Positions 6,170 to 15,282 of a DNA stretch of 16,352 nucleotides are shown here, piece by piece. Positions within the stretch are counted from its first letter, which is position 1. Every line of letters starts with the position of its first letter. Under the pieces are notes generated by a model. The model worked only from the letters and a program-made list of their open reading frames with translations. It was not told the DNA's origin and made no database searches. The stretch comes from Candidatus Omnitrophota bacterium (GTDB taxonomy: Bacteria > Omnitrophota > Gorgyraeia > 1-14-0-20-64-10). Location of the stretch: NCBI GenBank assembly GCA_023248095.1, contig JAHFFF010000017.1:1-16352 (forward strand), given 5' to 3'. The position numbers and the translations under genes are program-made.

Positions 6170-7347
6170 GGCAGGATCGATCTCAGTTGCTGCTCATCTT
6201 CGGGACCGTCCTGATCAATCTGATCGGATTCGGGATCGTCATCCCGGTGCTGCCTCTGTATGCGGAGCGATTCGGTGCTTCTCCGCTGGTGATCGGGCTC
6301 CTGATCGGAATCTACTCGGCGATGCAGTGTATCTTCACCCCGATCCTAGGCAAGCTCTCGGACCGGGTCGGCCGAAGGCCGGTGCTGTTGATCAGCATCC
6401 TGGGGACCTCCCTCGGATTCCTGCTGATGGGGATGGCTCAAGGGTTGCCGCTGCTTTTTCTCGGGCGGATCATTGACGGCATCACTGGCGGTAACATCTC
6501 CACCGCCCAGGCCTATATCGCCGACGTAACCACGCCGCAGGATCGCTCCCGCGGGATGGGGCTCATCGGTGCAGCCTTCGGGCTGGGCTTCATCTTCGGT
6601 CCCGCCATCGGAGGGCTGCTCGCCCATTTCTCGATGTCGGCCCCCCTTTATTTCGCGGCGGCACTGGCGGCGCTCAACGCGCTCTTGGTCTACTGGCGTT
6701 TGCCGGAAAGCCTTCCCGCCGAGCGCCGCGGCCAGGCGCTCCAACAACCCTCTTTGGCTCAGATCCTGAAGGAGTCGGAAGGCAATTCGCTCCGGCAGGC
6801 GATGGCCACCTATTTCTTTACCACCGTGGCCTTCTCCCTTTTGACGGCAACTTATCCCCTTTTCGCTGAGCACCGTTTCGGATGGGGCGCGACTCAGATC
6901 GGAGCGGTCTTTGCCGGCGTGGGTCTGTTGGGGGCGGTGATTCAGGGCGGCCTCATGGGTTTGCTCGTGCGTCGATTGGGGGAAAAGAGGCTGACCTTGT
7001 CAGGGGGCCTGCTGCTGCTTTCCTCGTTATTTGTTCTGCCCCTGTCGATGAAAGTTCCGGCGCTGCTGGCTGCAACAACGATGATGGCCATCGGCCACAG
7101 CTTCATGACGGCCCCCTTAAACGCCATCGCCTCCAAAAGTGTGGGGGCGGAGGTTCAGGGGAGGGCCTTGGGTGCCATGCAATCAGCGGCCAGTTTTGCC
7201 CGGGTGCTCGGGCCGGTGCTGGGGGGATGGCTGCTCCACCAGGATACGCTGCGGCACGGCACACATTTCGGCCGCACTCCCTATTGGACAGCGGCAGCCG
7301 TGATGTGCGTCGCGTTAGGTATAATGAGCTTAGCGAGGGGGAGATGA
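6166..7347 (+). CDS. MFS drug-exporter-like transporter (TetA/DHA1 type)
   Basis: A 393-residue major facilitator protein with about twelve membrane helices, the usual length for 12-TM proton antiporters. The MFS motif A loop GKLSDRVGRRPVLL is at 62-75 between helices 2 and 3. The antiporter motif C region GLIGAAFGLGFIFGPAIGG is at 132-150 in helix 5; motif C marks exporters rather than importers. The opening GTVLINLIGFGIVIPVLPLY is typical of the TetA/multidrug branch. The substrate cannot be read from the sequence, and a tetracycline role should not be assumed. Its ATG overlaps the stop of the CbiX-like gene and its TGA abuts the GTG of the next gene. Confidence 0.9.
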   Translation: MRQDRSQLLLIFGTVLINLIGFGIVIPVLPLYAERFGASPLVIGLLIGIYSAMQCIFTPILGKLSDRVGRRPVLLISILGTSLGFLLMGMAQGLPLLFLGRIIDGITGGNISTAQAYIADVTTPQDRSRGMGLIGAAFGLGFIFGPAIGGLLAHFSMSAPLYFAAALAALNALLVYWRLPESLPAERRGQALQQPSLAQILKESEGNSLRQAMATYFFTTVAFSLLTATYPLFAEHRFGWGATQIGAVFAGVGLLGAVIQGGLMGLLVRRLGEKRLTLSGGLLLLSSLFVLPLSMKVPALLAATTMMAIGHSFMTAPLNAIASKSVGAEVQGRALGAMQSAASFARVLGPVLGGWLLHQDTLRHGTHFGRTPYWTAAAVMCVALGIMSLARGR

Positions 7348-7824
7348 GTGGATCCTGAGGCGAAGAAGAAGGCGCTCCGGAAGATCGTGCATGGAGTCTA
7401 CGTCATCGGCGTTCGAGGGGAGGGGAAGCTCAACGCCTTTACGGCCACCTGGGTCAGCCAGGTTTCCTTCGAGCCGCCGCTGGTCATGATCGCTGTTCGC
7501 AAGGCCAGCATCTCCCATCAAATGATTGAACAATCCAAGGTGTTCGTGATCAATCTGCTGGCCAGCGGGCAGAAGTTGCTGGCCCAGCATTTTCTGAAGC
7601 CGGCACATCTGGGGGGAGATAAGCTGGAGGGGATCCCGCATCGCCTCGGCGTGACCGAAGCTCCGATCCTGCAGGAGGCGGCCGCCTACCTGGAGTGCCG
7701 CGTGCGGGAGATTCACACCGGAGGGGATCATTCGATTGTGATCGGCGAGGTGATTGAGGCGGGTGTTCAACAGGATGTGGAGCCTTTGACGCTCAAAGAA
7801 ACAGGCTGGCAATACGGCGGATGA
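7348..7824 (+). CDS. Flavin-reductase-like FMN-binding split-barrel protein
   Basis: A 158-residue protein of the flavin reductase-like domain family. It shows the usual order: VHGVYVIGVRG, then NAFTATWVSQVSFEPPLVMIAV (the flavin-binding strand pair with a serine/threonine-rich turn), then VFVINLLASGQKLLAQHF and a C-terminal IGEV strand. Members reduce FMN/FAD with NAD(P)H or bind FMN as electron carriers; the partner is unknown here. It starts with GTG 7348 directly after the MFS stop, with a purine-rich GAGGGGGAG (7335-7343) as ribosome binding site, and is separated by 25 bases from the peptidase gene. An rubredoxin- or oxygenase-linked role is possible, but no such partner is adjacent. 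Confidence 0.87.
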   Translation: MDPEAKKKALRKIVHGVYVIGVRGEGKLNAFTATWVSQVSFEPPLVMIAVRKASISHQMIEQSKVFVINLLASGQKLLAQHFLKPAHLGGDKLEGIPHRLGVTEAPILQEAAAYLECRVREIHTGGDHSIVIGEVIEAGVQQDVEPLTLKETGWQYGG

Positions 7825-7849
7825 TGCCCCCCTTACAGAGGAATCGGTG

Positions 7850-8974
7850 ATGACCGAGGCTATTTTGATTTGCGCGGCGAGTGAGCAGGACGCCAATCTC
7901 TATTACGCGACCCGCTTCTGGGCGCCAGATCCCTTTGTCTTCACGCAGATCAACGGGCGGAAGATCCTGATCATGAGCGATCTGGAGGTGGATCGGGCCA
8001 AAGCGGAATCCCGCGTAGATGAGGTTCTCTCCTTCTCGAGGTGTCAGGCCGAGGCGAAAAAGAAGGGGGTGGCGCAGCCGGGAACGGTAGAGGTGCTCGA
8101 TCTGCTCTTTAAGGAACGGGGAGTCAAGACCGTGCAGGTTCCTGGTAATTTCCCGGTCAGTTTGGCGGACCGTTTGCGAGCGGTGGGGTATGAGCTGGTG
8201 ATCCGGAAGGATCCCTTCTTTCCGGAGCGGATGATCAAGAGCCCCGAGGAGGTGGAGGCAATTCGGGAAACTATCCATCGGACCGAGGAGGCCCTTAAGT
8301 CCGCAATCGGCGTCATTGCACAGGCAGAGATCCGGGATGGAGAACTTTGGCTCCGGAGCAAGCCGCTGACCTCGGAGCTGATTCGCAAGACCCTGCACCT
8401 GTCCCTCATGGGTTCCGATTGCCTGGCCAAGGAAACGATCGTGGCCGGAGGGACGCAGGCCTGCGACCCCCACTGCATCGGCAAGGGAACATTGAAAGCG
8501 AATTGGCCCATTGTGCTGGATGTTTTTCCCGTCTCCATGAAGAGCCGCTATTTCGCCGACATCACCCGGACTGTGGTAAAGGGAAAACCCTCCGACAAGG
8601 TAAAAACCATGTACCGGCTGGTGCGGGAGGGACAGGAGATCGCGTTTAAGATGCTTAAACCGGGTGTCGACGGCCGGGCTGTTCACACCGCCATTCTTCA
8701 ACACTTCGAGAAGGAAGGGTTCCGCACCGGGGAGATGAACGGCCGCATGCAGGGTTTCTTTCACGGGACCGGCCACGGGCTGGGATTGGAGATTCATGAG
8801 GCACCCCGGGTCGGCGGGGTCTCGGAGATCCTCCAGGCCGGTCAGGTGGTCACCGTGGAGCCGGGTCTGTACTACCTCGATGCCGGCGGCATCCGCATTG
8901 AAGACGATGTCCTCATCACCAAGACCGGCTGCGAAAGCCTCTCCACCTTCCCCAAAATCCTCGAATTAGAGTAG
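7850..8974 (+). CDS. M24-family peptidase (Xaa-Pro aminopeptidase-like)
   Basis: A cytoplasmic dimetal aminopeptidase of the pita-bread fold, 374 residues, the normal size for the Xaa-Pro peptidase group. An N-terminal creatinase-like domain (about 1-130) precedes the catalytic domain. All five metal ligands can be placed: Asp224 (LDVFP), Asp237 (ADITRTV), His309 (HGTGHGLG), Glu337 (TVEPG) and Glu351 (IRIEDD). The start is ATG 7850, with GAGGAA at 7838-7843; GTG 7847 directly before it is a less likely alternative. Substrates are probably short peptides with proline at the second position. This would fit recycling of peptides imported by the CstA-type transporter, though that link is only inference. 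It is the last gene of the packed run. Confidence 0.92.
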   Translation: MTEAILICAASEQDANLYYATRFWAPDPFVFTQINGRKILIMSDLEVDRAKAESRVDEVLSFSRCQAEAKKKGVAQPGTVEVLDLLFKERGVKTVQVPGNFPVSLADRLRAVGYELVIRKDPFFPERMIKSPEEVEAIRETIHRTEEALKSAIGVIAQAEIRDGELWLRSKPLTSELIRKTLHLSLMGSDCLAKETIVAGGTQACDPHCIGKGTLKANWPIVLDVFPVSMKSRYFADITRTVVKGKPSDKVKTMYRLVREGQEIAFKMLKPGVDGRAVHTAILQHFEKEGFRTGEMNGRMQGFFHGTGHGLGLEIHEAPRVGGVSEILQAGQVVTVEPGLYYLDAGGIRIEDDVLITKTGCESLSTFPKILELE

Positions 8975-9008
8975 CGACTGTTAGTAGGTCAAAATCTAGT
9001 TGCATGAC

Positions 9009-9037
9009 TTGATTCCTGCCGTTCCATCGGCCATACT
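9009..9037 (+). promoter_or_regulatory. Candidate promoter of the giant gene
   Basis: TTGATT (9009-9014) and CATACT (9032-9037) are 17 bases apart. The -10 region GCCATACT (9030-9037) is identical to that in the divergent promoter of the left-edge exported protein, although the rest differs. Transcription would begin near 9044, which would exclude the TTG codons at 9037 and 9040 as starts and leave ATG 9067 with a leader of about 23 bases. This is a consensus match only. Confidence 0.4.
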
Positions 9038-9066
9038 TGTTGGTGAGTCCAACTGACTACCCTTCC

Positions 9067-9159
9067 ATGAGTTGCACGCGAAGCCCGGATGCAATTTATC
9101 GTCTGGTGGCTGGGGGGTTGATTTCCGCCCTCTGCCTGAGTGTGCCGTCCTCTGTCGGA
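9067..9159 (+). other. Signal-peptide-like N-terminus of the giant protein
   Basis: From ATG 9067 the protein begins with a short positive region ([12 protein letters not shown]), a hydrophobic core ([14 protein letters not shown]) and a small-residue end PSSVG that allows cleavage after Gly31. The cysteine in the core does not sit in a lipobox (SALC), so a lipoprotein is unlikely. The core is short, so an uncleaved anchor is also possible. Confidence 0.6.
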
Positions 9160-12100
9160 GTTTATCCCGAGATTAGTCGAGGGACCCTGCGCCCCATCAG
9201 TCCCCGCAACAACGCCGGCCTGGAGGAGCAGATCCAGCAGGCATTGAAAGGAGAGGTTCCTCTTTTGACGCACGTTCCATTCCAGGGCTTGGATCGTGAA
9301 CTGAACGATTGGCTGATCCAGCGGGGAGAGATCCGCAGGGTTACCCAGCATTATGGGGAATCGAGGATTGCGTTTCGGGTAGTCCAGGGCGAAAGAAAGA
9401 ACGCAGCCCATGTTCTTGTCGCGGCAATCGCTATGGACGAATGGGTGAATCAACATCCGGAGCTTGATGACAATTTAGGCAGGAATGGGCTATGGGATAA
9501 GTATTTCCAATTGGGCCGGGGACTGGTGCATCTCTACCTTTCCAGATACCGTTCGGAGGATGGGACGGATGCGATAGCGATCGAGCGGGTTCAGATCCTG
9601 GCGAATCCCCTTCGGCTGGAGCATGCAGAGGACGTGGAGGTTCGATCGGATGCCCTGACGGCGATTGGGGAGTGGGGGAGGCAGAAGAAGATCCCCGTAT
9701 TCTTGATTCGGCCCGAGGTCATCCGCCAGGCCCGTCGTGGCTTGAAGGAGAAGACGATTTTCCGGAATTATTACAAGCCGGTGGATCAACAGAAGCCGCG
9801 CCTATGGGAGACCGTCCGCCTGAAGATCCGGGGTTCTCCCTTCTTTACGGAGGAAGAGCGGGAGGACGATTGGTTCCGTTACGTCGGCTCTGCGGAACAG
9901 GTGGCTTGGGAGGTGGTCCCGAACTCCGGGATCTTCATGGTTTCGGATGCGGTTCTTGCGTTCTTTGCAGGCAAGGATGCGCCGGTTGCCGGAGGGCTCA
10001 CCGTTCGCCCGCCCGCTGACCGCGGAGAAAGGGAAGGGGTTGCGGAGGGGATGATGAAGGCGCTGGAGAAGCAGTTTCCCCAAGTAAGTTCACAGAGTTT
10101 CGAGATGCGTGTTGAGCTTAGGCGTCGGTTGTTCACTCCAGGGCACATCCTGATTCCGCGATCGATGGATCTCAAGCGCTTGCGCTACATCCTGGAGCAC
10201 GAGTATTTTCAGCGATTGGCTTACTCCGATCCGGCGAGCAGTAGGAAACTTGCTGAAGGGCTTGGGGTGCTTAAGCAGCTGAAGCACCGTGCCGTCACCC
10301 TGTTCTACGGCACCGCCTACTGGGAACGGCTTTCCCCAGAGGAATTCGGGGCACAGTGGTTCCGTGTGGCGGGAGCGAACGTAGATGAGGGGGTTTGGAA
10401 GGAGACTAAGGAGGCCTTGAAACTCGAACTGCGTGACAATCCCCGCTTCCCTCACCGGCGACAAGTGCTGGAGATGATCCGTGTGATCGAACGTGCGATC
10501 GGGCCCCGTGCAAGAAGGGAGGTCAAACGATTGGTTTCCGGCATCAGGGATCGATGGCAGGAATCCCCTCTTTTGGATTTGCCGGCCCCTCCTCCAAGTC
10601 CTCAGGTTCCATTTGCACCAGAGTTGGCGGAGGTCTTGGCCGAAAGGCGCCAGGGGTTGTCTAAGGATCCCGAGTTCATCTCAGGGGTCGCGAGGATGGT
10701 GGTCATTTCTCTATCGGCGCAATTAAGTAGGAGAGGATTCGGGCAGGTTACTGAGGGAGCATTCATGCGCTGGATGGCCGGCCATTCTGTATTCGAGATG
10801 GGTGCCAGCCGCGAGAGCACCCAGGTGGTTCGCGATCTCAAGGAGACCTACGGGGCGCAGAAGGTTGTTTCGCTCGGGCGGGAGGGAATCGTGGATGTCT
10901 GGCCGCAAGGGCCCCATGATGTGATCATCAGTCTCTACACGCTTAATTCGACTCGTGTTCCGGAAGGAACGGCGCCATCTGTTTTCTACGCCCATGTGAC
11001 ATCAGAATTGCAGCGTGTTCTCAGCGATCAAGGGCTGGCAATCCTAGTCACCGGTGCCTCGGGAAATAGAGATCTGCATGTTGCTCTAGATCATGCCGGT
11101 TTTCACGTGGCGGATCGAGCAGGTGGGCTCTATCTTGTGACCAAGCAGGACTTGAGCAAGGTACTGGACCGAATTGTGGGGGAGATAACCCATACGGCAG
11201 GTCTGGAGGAAGTGGCTGAGCCGATTGGCGACTTTGAGGAAGTAGGTCAGGGTGTGGCAGAGTGGATGGAGCAGAACGGCCGGATCGAGCTGCAGACCAA
11301 CTCGCCAAAATTAGGGAAGGCATCGGCATTCTTGAAACCATCTGACGAAGTTTGGCGTTACAAGTTTGAGGTTCGTTTCCCGGAGGAGTGGACTTGGTCC
11401 GTAAAAGGTCTACGCCGGCTTTGGGGACAACCGGGTGGAGACATCGCCAAACCGGGTTTTAATGCCGCCTGGCAGATTCGCATCGGGGCCTACCGGTTTA
11501 CCAGCGGGCCACGAGAGGGGATGCCCTTTATCCTGATTGAGGAGGTTCAGCCCGGAGACGAATATCGGCGAGTATCCCATAGTATTCGCAGGCATCTTGA
11601 CCCGCTCCTGAAGGAAGCGGTTTTGAAGGTTGCCCAATGGGCAGAATCGAGGAATCTCCTGGTTTATGCGGCGACACCTTCTGTGATGAGGAGAATGATC
11701 CCCAAGCTGGATCGGACGCGGCATGAGGCGGAGAAGTATTACGGGAGAAGGATCGGTCCATTCGATCCGAAGGTGTGGAAGTCAGAGATCCTCAGCATCC
11801 ACCATCGCATGATTCGTAGGGTTCATGGTCGGCACCGTTGGAATGCCTACAGGGGCAACGATAGGATTGAACGGCGCCTGAGAGAGGCGCAAGCAGGTGC
11901 GCAGAAGTCTGTGTGGGTCCCTGAACTCAAGCGGGACCTGAAGGTGATCCCTGGCGTCTTATCCCTCTCCGATTCGACATCGAGATCATTCCTTCAGTTC
12001 ATCTTGAGAAACCCGCAGTTTTTTCAGGGGAAGAGATTCTTGGATTTAGGAACAGGGACGGGAGTTTTAGCGATTGGCCTGGCCAGGGTAGGTGCAACGG

Positions 12101-15100
12101 TCGTGGCTGTGGATCTGCTGTCCGAGGCGGTTTCCAATGCGTCGGACAACCTGGCGGCAGAGTCGCCTGAGGTCCGCGCTCGCGTTACCGTAGGGCAAAG
12201 CGATCTCTACAAGAATCTTGCTTCAATCACCGGTGAGGAGAACCCGCAATTTGACGGCATTGTTTTTAACAATCCCTTTTCAGATTCTGAGCCGAGCCCC
12301 GGGGATGCAAGGTCCTATGCAATCTACGCTGGAAAGGGATTCCGGCTCATTCACGATGCGATCGATGGGTTCCCCGCGCTGCTTCGGCTTGGAGGCAACG
12401 CCTATATGGCTGCTTTCGGGAACAGGATCTGGGCGGAGGAGTTATGGAATCGATCCCGGCTGGAGGCGGCCGTCCCTGCTGGCTGGAAGGTTCAGCAGGT
12501 GGATCCTCCACTGCAGGCGTCGGGGGAGGAACCAAGGTATGCGATTTTCCGGGTACATCGGCCGGCAGCAGGATTGGAGGAGATGGAGCGGGTTCCGTTC
12601 CAGCACAGTTCGGATCAGAGCCCCTTGATGGAAAGACAGGTCTTTGATCAGGTCGGGTTGGGAGATTGGCTCGATCCCATGACCCCATTTGAGGCTGCTG
12701 TCTTAAAAGCTTTTGTGCACAACAAATACAGCGTGCTCCCGGGCATGATGGAATGGGAAAGGGGATTGCGGGGAGAATTGATTCCTGTCCCGGATTCTTT
12801 CTCGTTCAACCTGAACCGCGATGAGCTTGCGGTGTTCCTAAACAACCTCTACCAGCTTGAACAGCTACGCGGATCCTTTGACGAAGCGAGGATGCGGCAG
12901 GATATGGGAAGTCTGTTCCGGGAGACGGTGTTGAGGATGGACACTCGAACCATGGCGGCACCGAAGGATTCAGATGCCGCCCAGCAGATCCTTGCAGATC
13001 ATGCCTTCTGGTCGGATCAGTTCAGTCAATTACTTGGCCAGATTCGGAGTTTGAAGTCCCACACAAAGCCATTTGGCCTGTTCGACCTGCAGAGGATCGG
13101 GGACCGGTATTACCAGCGAGTTGGTCCCTCCGGAAGACTGGAAGTGCCGCTGGCTCTGCTCAAGGAGGAGACGGCGATCTGGGTGCGTGACCGAAAACTG
13201 CTTCTCAAACGTCCGCCTCCATTCTCATTGTGGCAGTTCCTTGATGCTGTACGGCAGCGCTGGCAGCTCCTGGAGGCTGATGGAAAAATGATTGCCAAGT
13301 TCAGCTCTGACCAGCCCTTCAGGCTCAGCGGTGTGGGGAATGATCTTCTTTTGAGCGTGGCGAGCCGCGAGCTGGCAGGCGGCAGGAGTACGCCTGTTCT
13401 CCTGATGAGTGATCTTGGGCAGAAACCGGAGAGGGATATCCTGATCGAGCGTCCCGGAGAGGCCATGGTCAGGACAGCTGTGGATATGCAGATCGAGGAG
13501 GCCCACGACCTATTGAGCGAAGGCAAGGTTCAGAAGGCGATCTTGAAGGTTCTGGCCGTATTGGATGATGTTTCTCGTGAGGTACGGCCGGCCTGGTTCT
13601 TCAGCCATTGGGATCTGACCGGTAGTGTGATGAAGAAGGCCGGAGAGGTTCTCCTCTCTTCCGGTCTTGGGAGTGGGCTTCGCCCTTACCAAACCCAGTT
13701 CTTAACCAGGGTCATCGCAGAACTTCTTAAGGTTCAACCTCAAGAAGGCGGCTCGGAGGCCTTCAAGCAGTTTGAAGAAACGCGGCGGAATGATATAGCC
13801 AAAGTGATCATGAAATATCAAGCGGCGCTGGGTTACAGCCCGGTTGTGGATCTTGACAAGTTTTGGTTCCCAAAACCGGAAGGAACTGCCCCGGCAGGCC
13901 TTGAGGAATCTCCCCCGGAGGGACAGGTGCCCGGCAAGGTCGGGAAACCGTTTGATCTGCTCCTGAGGCAATACGAGGAGTGGTCGAGGGGAAGGCAGTA
14001 TGCGGAAGCGATGAGGCTTGGGCAGAGCAAGGGCGGCTCCGCGGTGCGACGCTGGTTGGGAAGGTGGTTAGGAGCTCCGCCGGCGCAGGAGTCCCTGCGT
14101 TTGCGGTTGCCCGGTACGAACCGAGAGGCCGAGTTTCTTCTCTTGGACCACGCGGTGCGGATTCCGTGGAGTCTTTTGTTGGAAGCCGGGCAAGATGGTC
14201 TGCTGGTTGTACCGGAGGGGAATATCACGAATCTTTCTCCGGAGGACGCCGGGTTCCTTCGGTACGTCAACATTCGTTGGTTGCCGGGTTTTGATCAGGC
14301 CGGCCTTCTCCAGGCTGAAATGAACACGGTTCAACCTCTGACCGGAAAGAGCAGCACGCAGGAGATGCCGCTGTCTGTTTTTATCAGCCTGGATCTCTCC
14401 AGCTCCTTTGTGCGGCTCCGGGATGGGGTTGGGGTCCATGCCAAAGGATTGGATAGCCGGCTCTACGTAGAACGTAGAGCGGCCCAGTCACCGCCAGAGT
14501 TGCTTGCCCACCTATCCGATCCGGCATTGGATGCCGAGGTTCGCGATGGGCTCACCTTGGCACTGGCGCTCAGGAATTATCCGGTGGGCCAGGAGGGACG
14601 AGACCGGGTCTGGGACTATTTCCTCACGCTTGTCTCGAATGAAACCTGGTATCGCTCCCACCCTCAGATAGGATTACAGGTCATGATAGGCTTCACCCGC
14701 TTTAGCGAACCATCCGTTCAAGGGATGAAACGCCTGCTGCCTGTTTTGGAGGTTCGGGAGGGCCATGCCGAGGATGAAGAGGAAAAGGGTGTTGTCAAGG
14801 AGGTGATGGCCCGGATGCAGGCCGGATTGGAGGAGCGCTCTCAGGGGACGAAATTGGAGGATCTCGTATTCTTGTGGGGGAAGGTGCAGACTACGCCGGC
14901 GTACGATTCCGTCCGGAAATTCCTGCCGATCTTCTCCAGGCCGTCTACTTTTCAGGCGATTCCGCTCGTTGCAAGGGCAGGTCTTCCGTTTGTGGTCCTG
15001 GCAGCTACCGAGTTAGAAGAACAGGCTGTGCAGGCATTGTTGGATGCATCGGGGGTGCCTCGGCAGCAGTATGTGCTCCGCCGGGTGGAGAGCAGGGAGC

Positions 15101-15282
15101 AGGGTTTAGAGCGGGCGATGAGCGAGTTTTCGGCCCGTTACGCCACCTATCCGGTCAACCCGGATCGGCCAAACTGGCTGCAGGAGTTATTGGCGGGACT
15201 GGAAGAGATTGGGGTTATTCCGGTCGGAGATCTGGAACCGGCTTTGCAGAGAACGCAGGAATACTTCGCGCAGTTCGTTTAA
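9067..15282 (+). CDS. Giant exported-looking multidomain protein with six AGLEE motifs and methyltransferase domain(s)
   Basis: About 2,071 residues from ATG 9067 in one uninterrupted frame. GTG 9043 and TTG 9037 are other possible starts, and no ribosome binding site is clear. Residues 1-31 look like a signal peptide and GTLRP follows. AGLEE occurs at residues 50, 711, 1168, 1610, 1919 and 2043. Between copies: (1) 55-710 holds an unknown alpha/beta part, a proline-rich linker (506-518) and a degenerate methyltransferase-like fold (565-692); (2) 716-1167 holds a related alpha/beta part (765-915) and an intact-looking SAM methyltransferase (947-1164); (3) 1173-1609 is unrecognised and ends in helices; (4) 1615-1918 is unrecognised with a HEAT-like helical end; (5) 1924-2042 has strand-helix alternation. 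I see no internal membrane segment. The gene stands alone after the operon and meets leuD tail to tail. It is certainly coding; function is unknown. Confidence 0.93.
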   Translation: MSCTRSPDAIYRLVAGGLISALCLSVPSSVGVYPEISRGTLRPISPRNNAGLEEQIQQALKGEVPLLTHVPFQGLDRELNDWLIQRGEIRRVTQHYGESRIAFRVVQGERKNAAHVLVAAIAMDEWVNQHPELDDNLGRNGLWDKYFQLGRGLVHLYLSRYRSEDGTDAIAIERVQILANPLRLEHAEDVEVRSDALTAIGEWGRQKKIPVFLIRPEVIRQARRGLKEKTIFRNYYKPVDQQKPRLWETVRLKIRGSPFFTEEEREDDWFRYVGSAEQVAWEVVPNSGIFMVSDAVLAFFAGKDAPVAGGLTVRPPADRGEREGVAEGMMKALEKQFPQVSSQSFEMRVELRRRLFTPGHILIPRSMDLKRLRYILEHEYFQRLAYSDPASSRKLAEGLGVLKQLKHRAVTLFYGTAYWERLSPEEFGAQWFRVAGANVDEGVWKETKEALKLELRDNPRFPHRRQVLEMIRVIERAIGPRARREVKRLVSGIRDRWQESPLLDLPAPPPSPQVPFAPELAEVLAERRQGLSKDPEFISGVARMVVISLSAQLSRRGFGQVTEGAFMRWMAGHSVFEMGASRESTQVVRDLKETYGAQKVVSLGREGIVDVWPQGPHDVIISLYTLNSTRVPEGTAPSVFYAHVTSELQRVLSDQGLAILVTGASGNRDLHVALDHAGFHVADRAGGLYLVTKQDLSKVLDRIVGEITHTAGLEEVAEPIGDFEEVGQGVAEWMEQNGRIELQTNSPKLGKASAFLKPSDEVWRYKFEVRFPEEWTWSVKGLRRLWGQPGGDIAKPGFNAAWQIRIGAYRFTSGPREGMPFILIEEVQPGDEYRRVSHSIRRHLDPLLKEAVLKVAQWAESRNLLVYAATPSVMRRMIPKLDRTRHEAEKYYGRRIGPFDPKVWKSEILSIHHRMIRRVHGRHRWNAYRGNDRIERRLREAQAGAQKSVWVPELKRDLKVIPGVLSLSDSTSRSFLQFILRNPQFFQGKRFLDLGTGTGVLAIGLARVGATVVAVDLLSEAVSNASDNLAAESPEVRARVTVGQSDLYKNLASITGEENPQFDGIVFNNPFSDSEPSPGDARSYAIYAGKGFRLIHDAIDGFPALLRLGGNAYMAAFGNRIWAEELWNRSRLEAAVPAGWKVQQVDPPLQASGEEPRYAIFRVHRPAAGLEEMERVPFQHSSDQSPLMERQVFDQVGLGDWLDPMTPFEAAVLKAFVHNKYSVLPGMMEWERGLRGELIPVPDSFSFNLNRDELAVFLNNLYQLEQLRGSFDEARMRQDMGSLFRETVLRMDTRTMAAPKDSDAAQQILADHAFWSDQFSQLLGQIRSLKSHTKPFGLFDLQRIGDRYYQRVGPSGRLEVPLALLKEETAIWVRDRKLLLKRPPPFSLWQFLDAVRQRWQLLEADGKMIAKFSSDQPFRLSGVGNDLLLSVASRELAGGRSTPVLLMSDLGQKPERDILIERPGEAMVRTAVDMQIEEAHDLLSEGKVQKAILKVLAVLDDVSREVRPAWFFSHWDLTGSVMKKAGEVLLSSGLGSGLRPYQTQFLTRVIAELLKVQPQEGGSEAFKQFEETRRNDIAKVIMKYQAALGYSPVVDLDKFWFPKPEGTAPAGLEESPPEGQVPGKVGKPFDLLLRQYEEWSRGRQYAEAMRLGQSKGGSAVRRWLGRWLGAPPAQESLRLRLPGTNREAEFLLLDHAVRIPWSLLLEAGQDGLLVVPEGNITNLSPEDAGFLRYVNIRWLPGFDQAGLLQAEMNTVQPLTGKSSTQEMPLSVFISLDLSSSFVRLRDGVGVHAKGLDSRLYVERRAAQSPPELLAHLSDPALDAEVRDGLTLALALRNYPVGQEGRDRVWDYFLTLVSNETWYRSHPQIGLQVMIGFTRFSEPSVQGMKRLLPVLEVREGHAEDEEEKGVVKEVMARMQAGLEERSQGTKLEDLVFLWGKVQTTPAYDSVRKFLPIFSRPSTFQAIPLVARAGLPFVVLAATELEEQAVQALLDASGVPRQQYVLRRVESREQGLERAMSEFSARYATYPVNPDRPNWLQELLAGLEEIGVIPVGDLEPALQRTQEYFAQFV
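10759..11142 (+). other. Degenerate methyltransferase-like (Rossmann) domain inside the giant protein
   Basis: The order of elements fits a class I methyltransferase: VFEMGAS where the SAM loop would be, [11 protein letters not shown] as the central strand, a helix and [13 protein letters not shown], then [18 protein letters not shown] as the closing strands. The glycine-rich DxGxGxG loop is not conserved, so SAM binding is doubtful. It ends about 18 residues before the second AGLEE, the same relation as the intact domain to the third. Confidence 0.45.
11875..12558 (+). other. Class I SAM-dependent methyltransferase domain inside the giant protein
   Basis: The glycine-rich SAM-binding motif [16 protein letters not shown] starts at 12037 and is followed by an acidic strand end (VVAVDLL) and by [10 protein letters not shown] at 12244-12282. 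The NNPF lies where N5-glutamine and N6-adenine methyltransferases (PrmC/HemK type) have NPPY. A strand-rich C-terminal end (YAIFRVHRP) stops just before the third AGLEE. The closest match in style is a PrmA/PrmC-like enzyme, but the methyl acceptor cannot be inferred. Confidence 0.8.

Larger units (their letters stand above)
9214..15207 (+). repeat. Six dispersed copies of the AGLEE pentapeptide within the giant gene
   Basis: Copies lie at 9214-9228, 11197-11211, 12568-12582, 13894-13908, 14821-14835 and 15193-15207. No two copies have the same 15-base sequence (for example GCCGGCCTGGAGGAG, GCAGGTCTGGAGGAA, GCGGGACTGGAAGAG), so conservation is at the protein level and this is not a DNA repeat. 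With ordinary residue frequencies about 0.01 copies would be expected in a protein of this size. Copies 1-4 sit in linker-like contexts (PRNN, THT, RPA, GTAP before the motif); copies 5 and 6 follow helix-like segments. Confidence 0.9.

Noticed and set aside
9097..9171. Lipoprotein signal in the giant protein
   Set aside because: The only cysteine in the hydrophobic core is preceded by leucine (SALC) and does not fit the [LVI][ASTVI][GAS]C lipobox.
10153..10240. HEY in [12 protein letters not shown] of the giant protein as a zinc protease HExxH site
   Set aside because: The second histidine needed for HExxH is missing, so there is no support for a metalloprotease.
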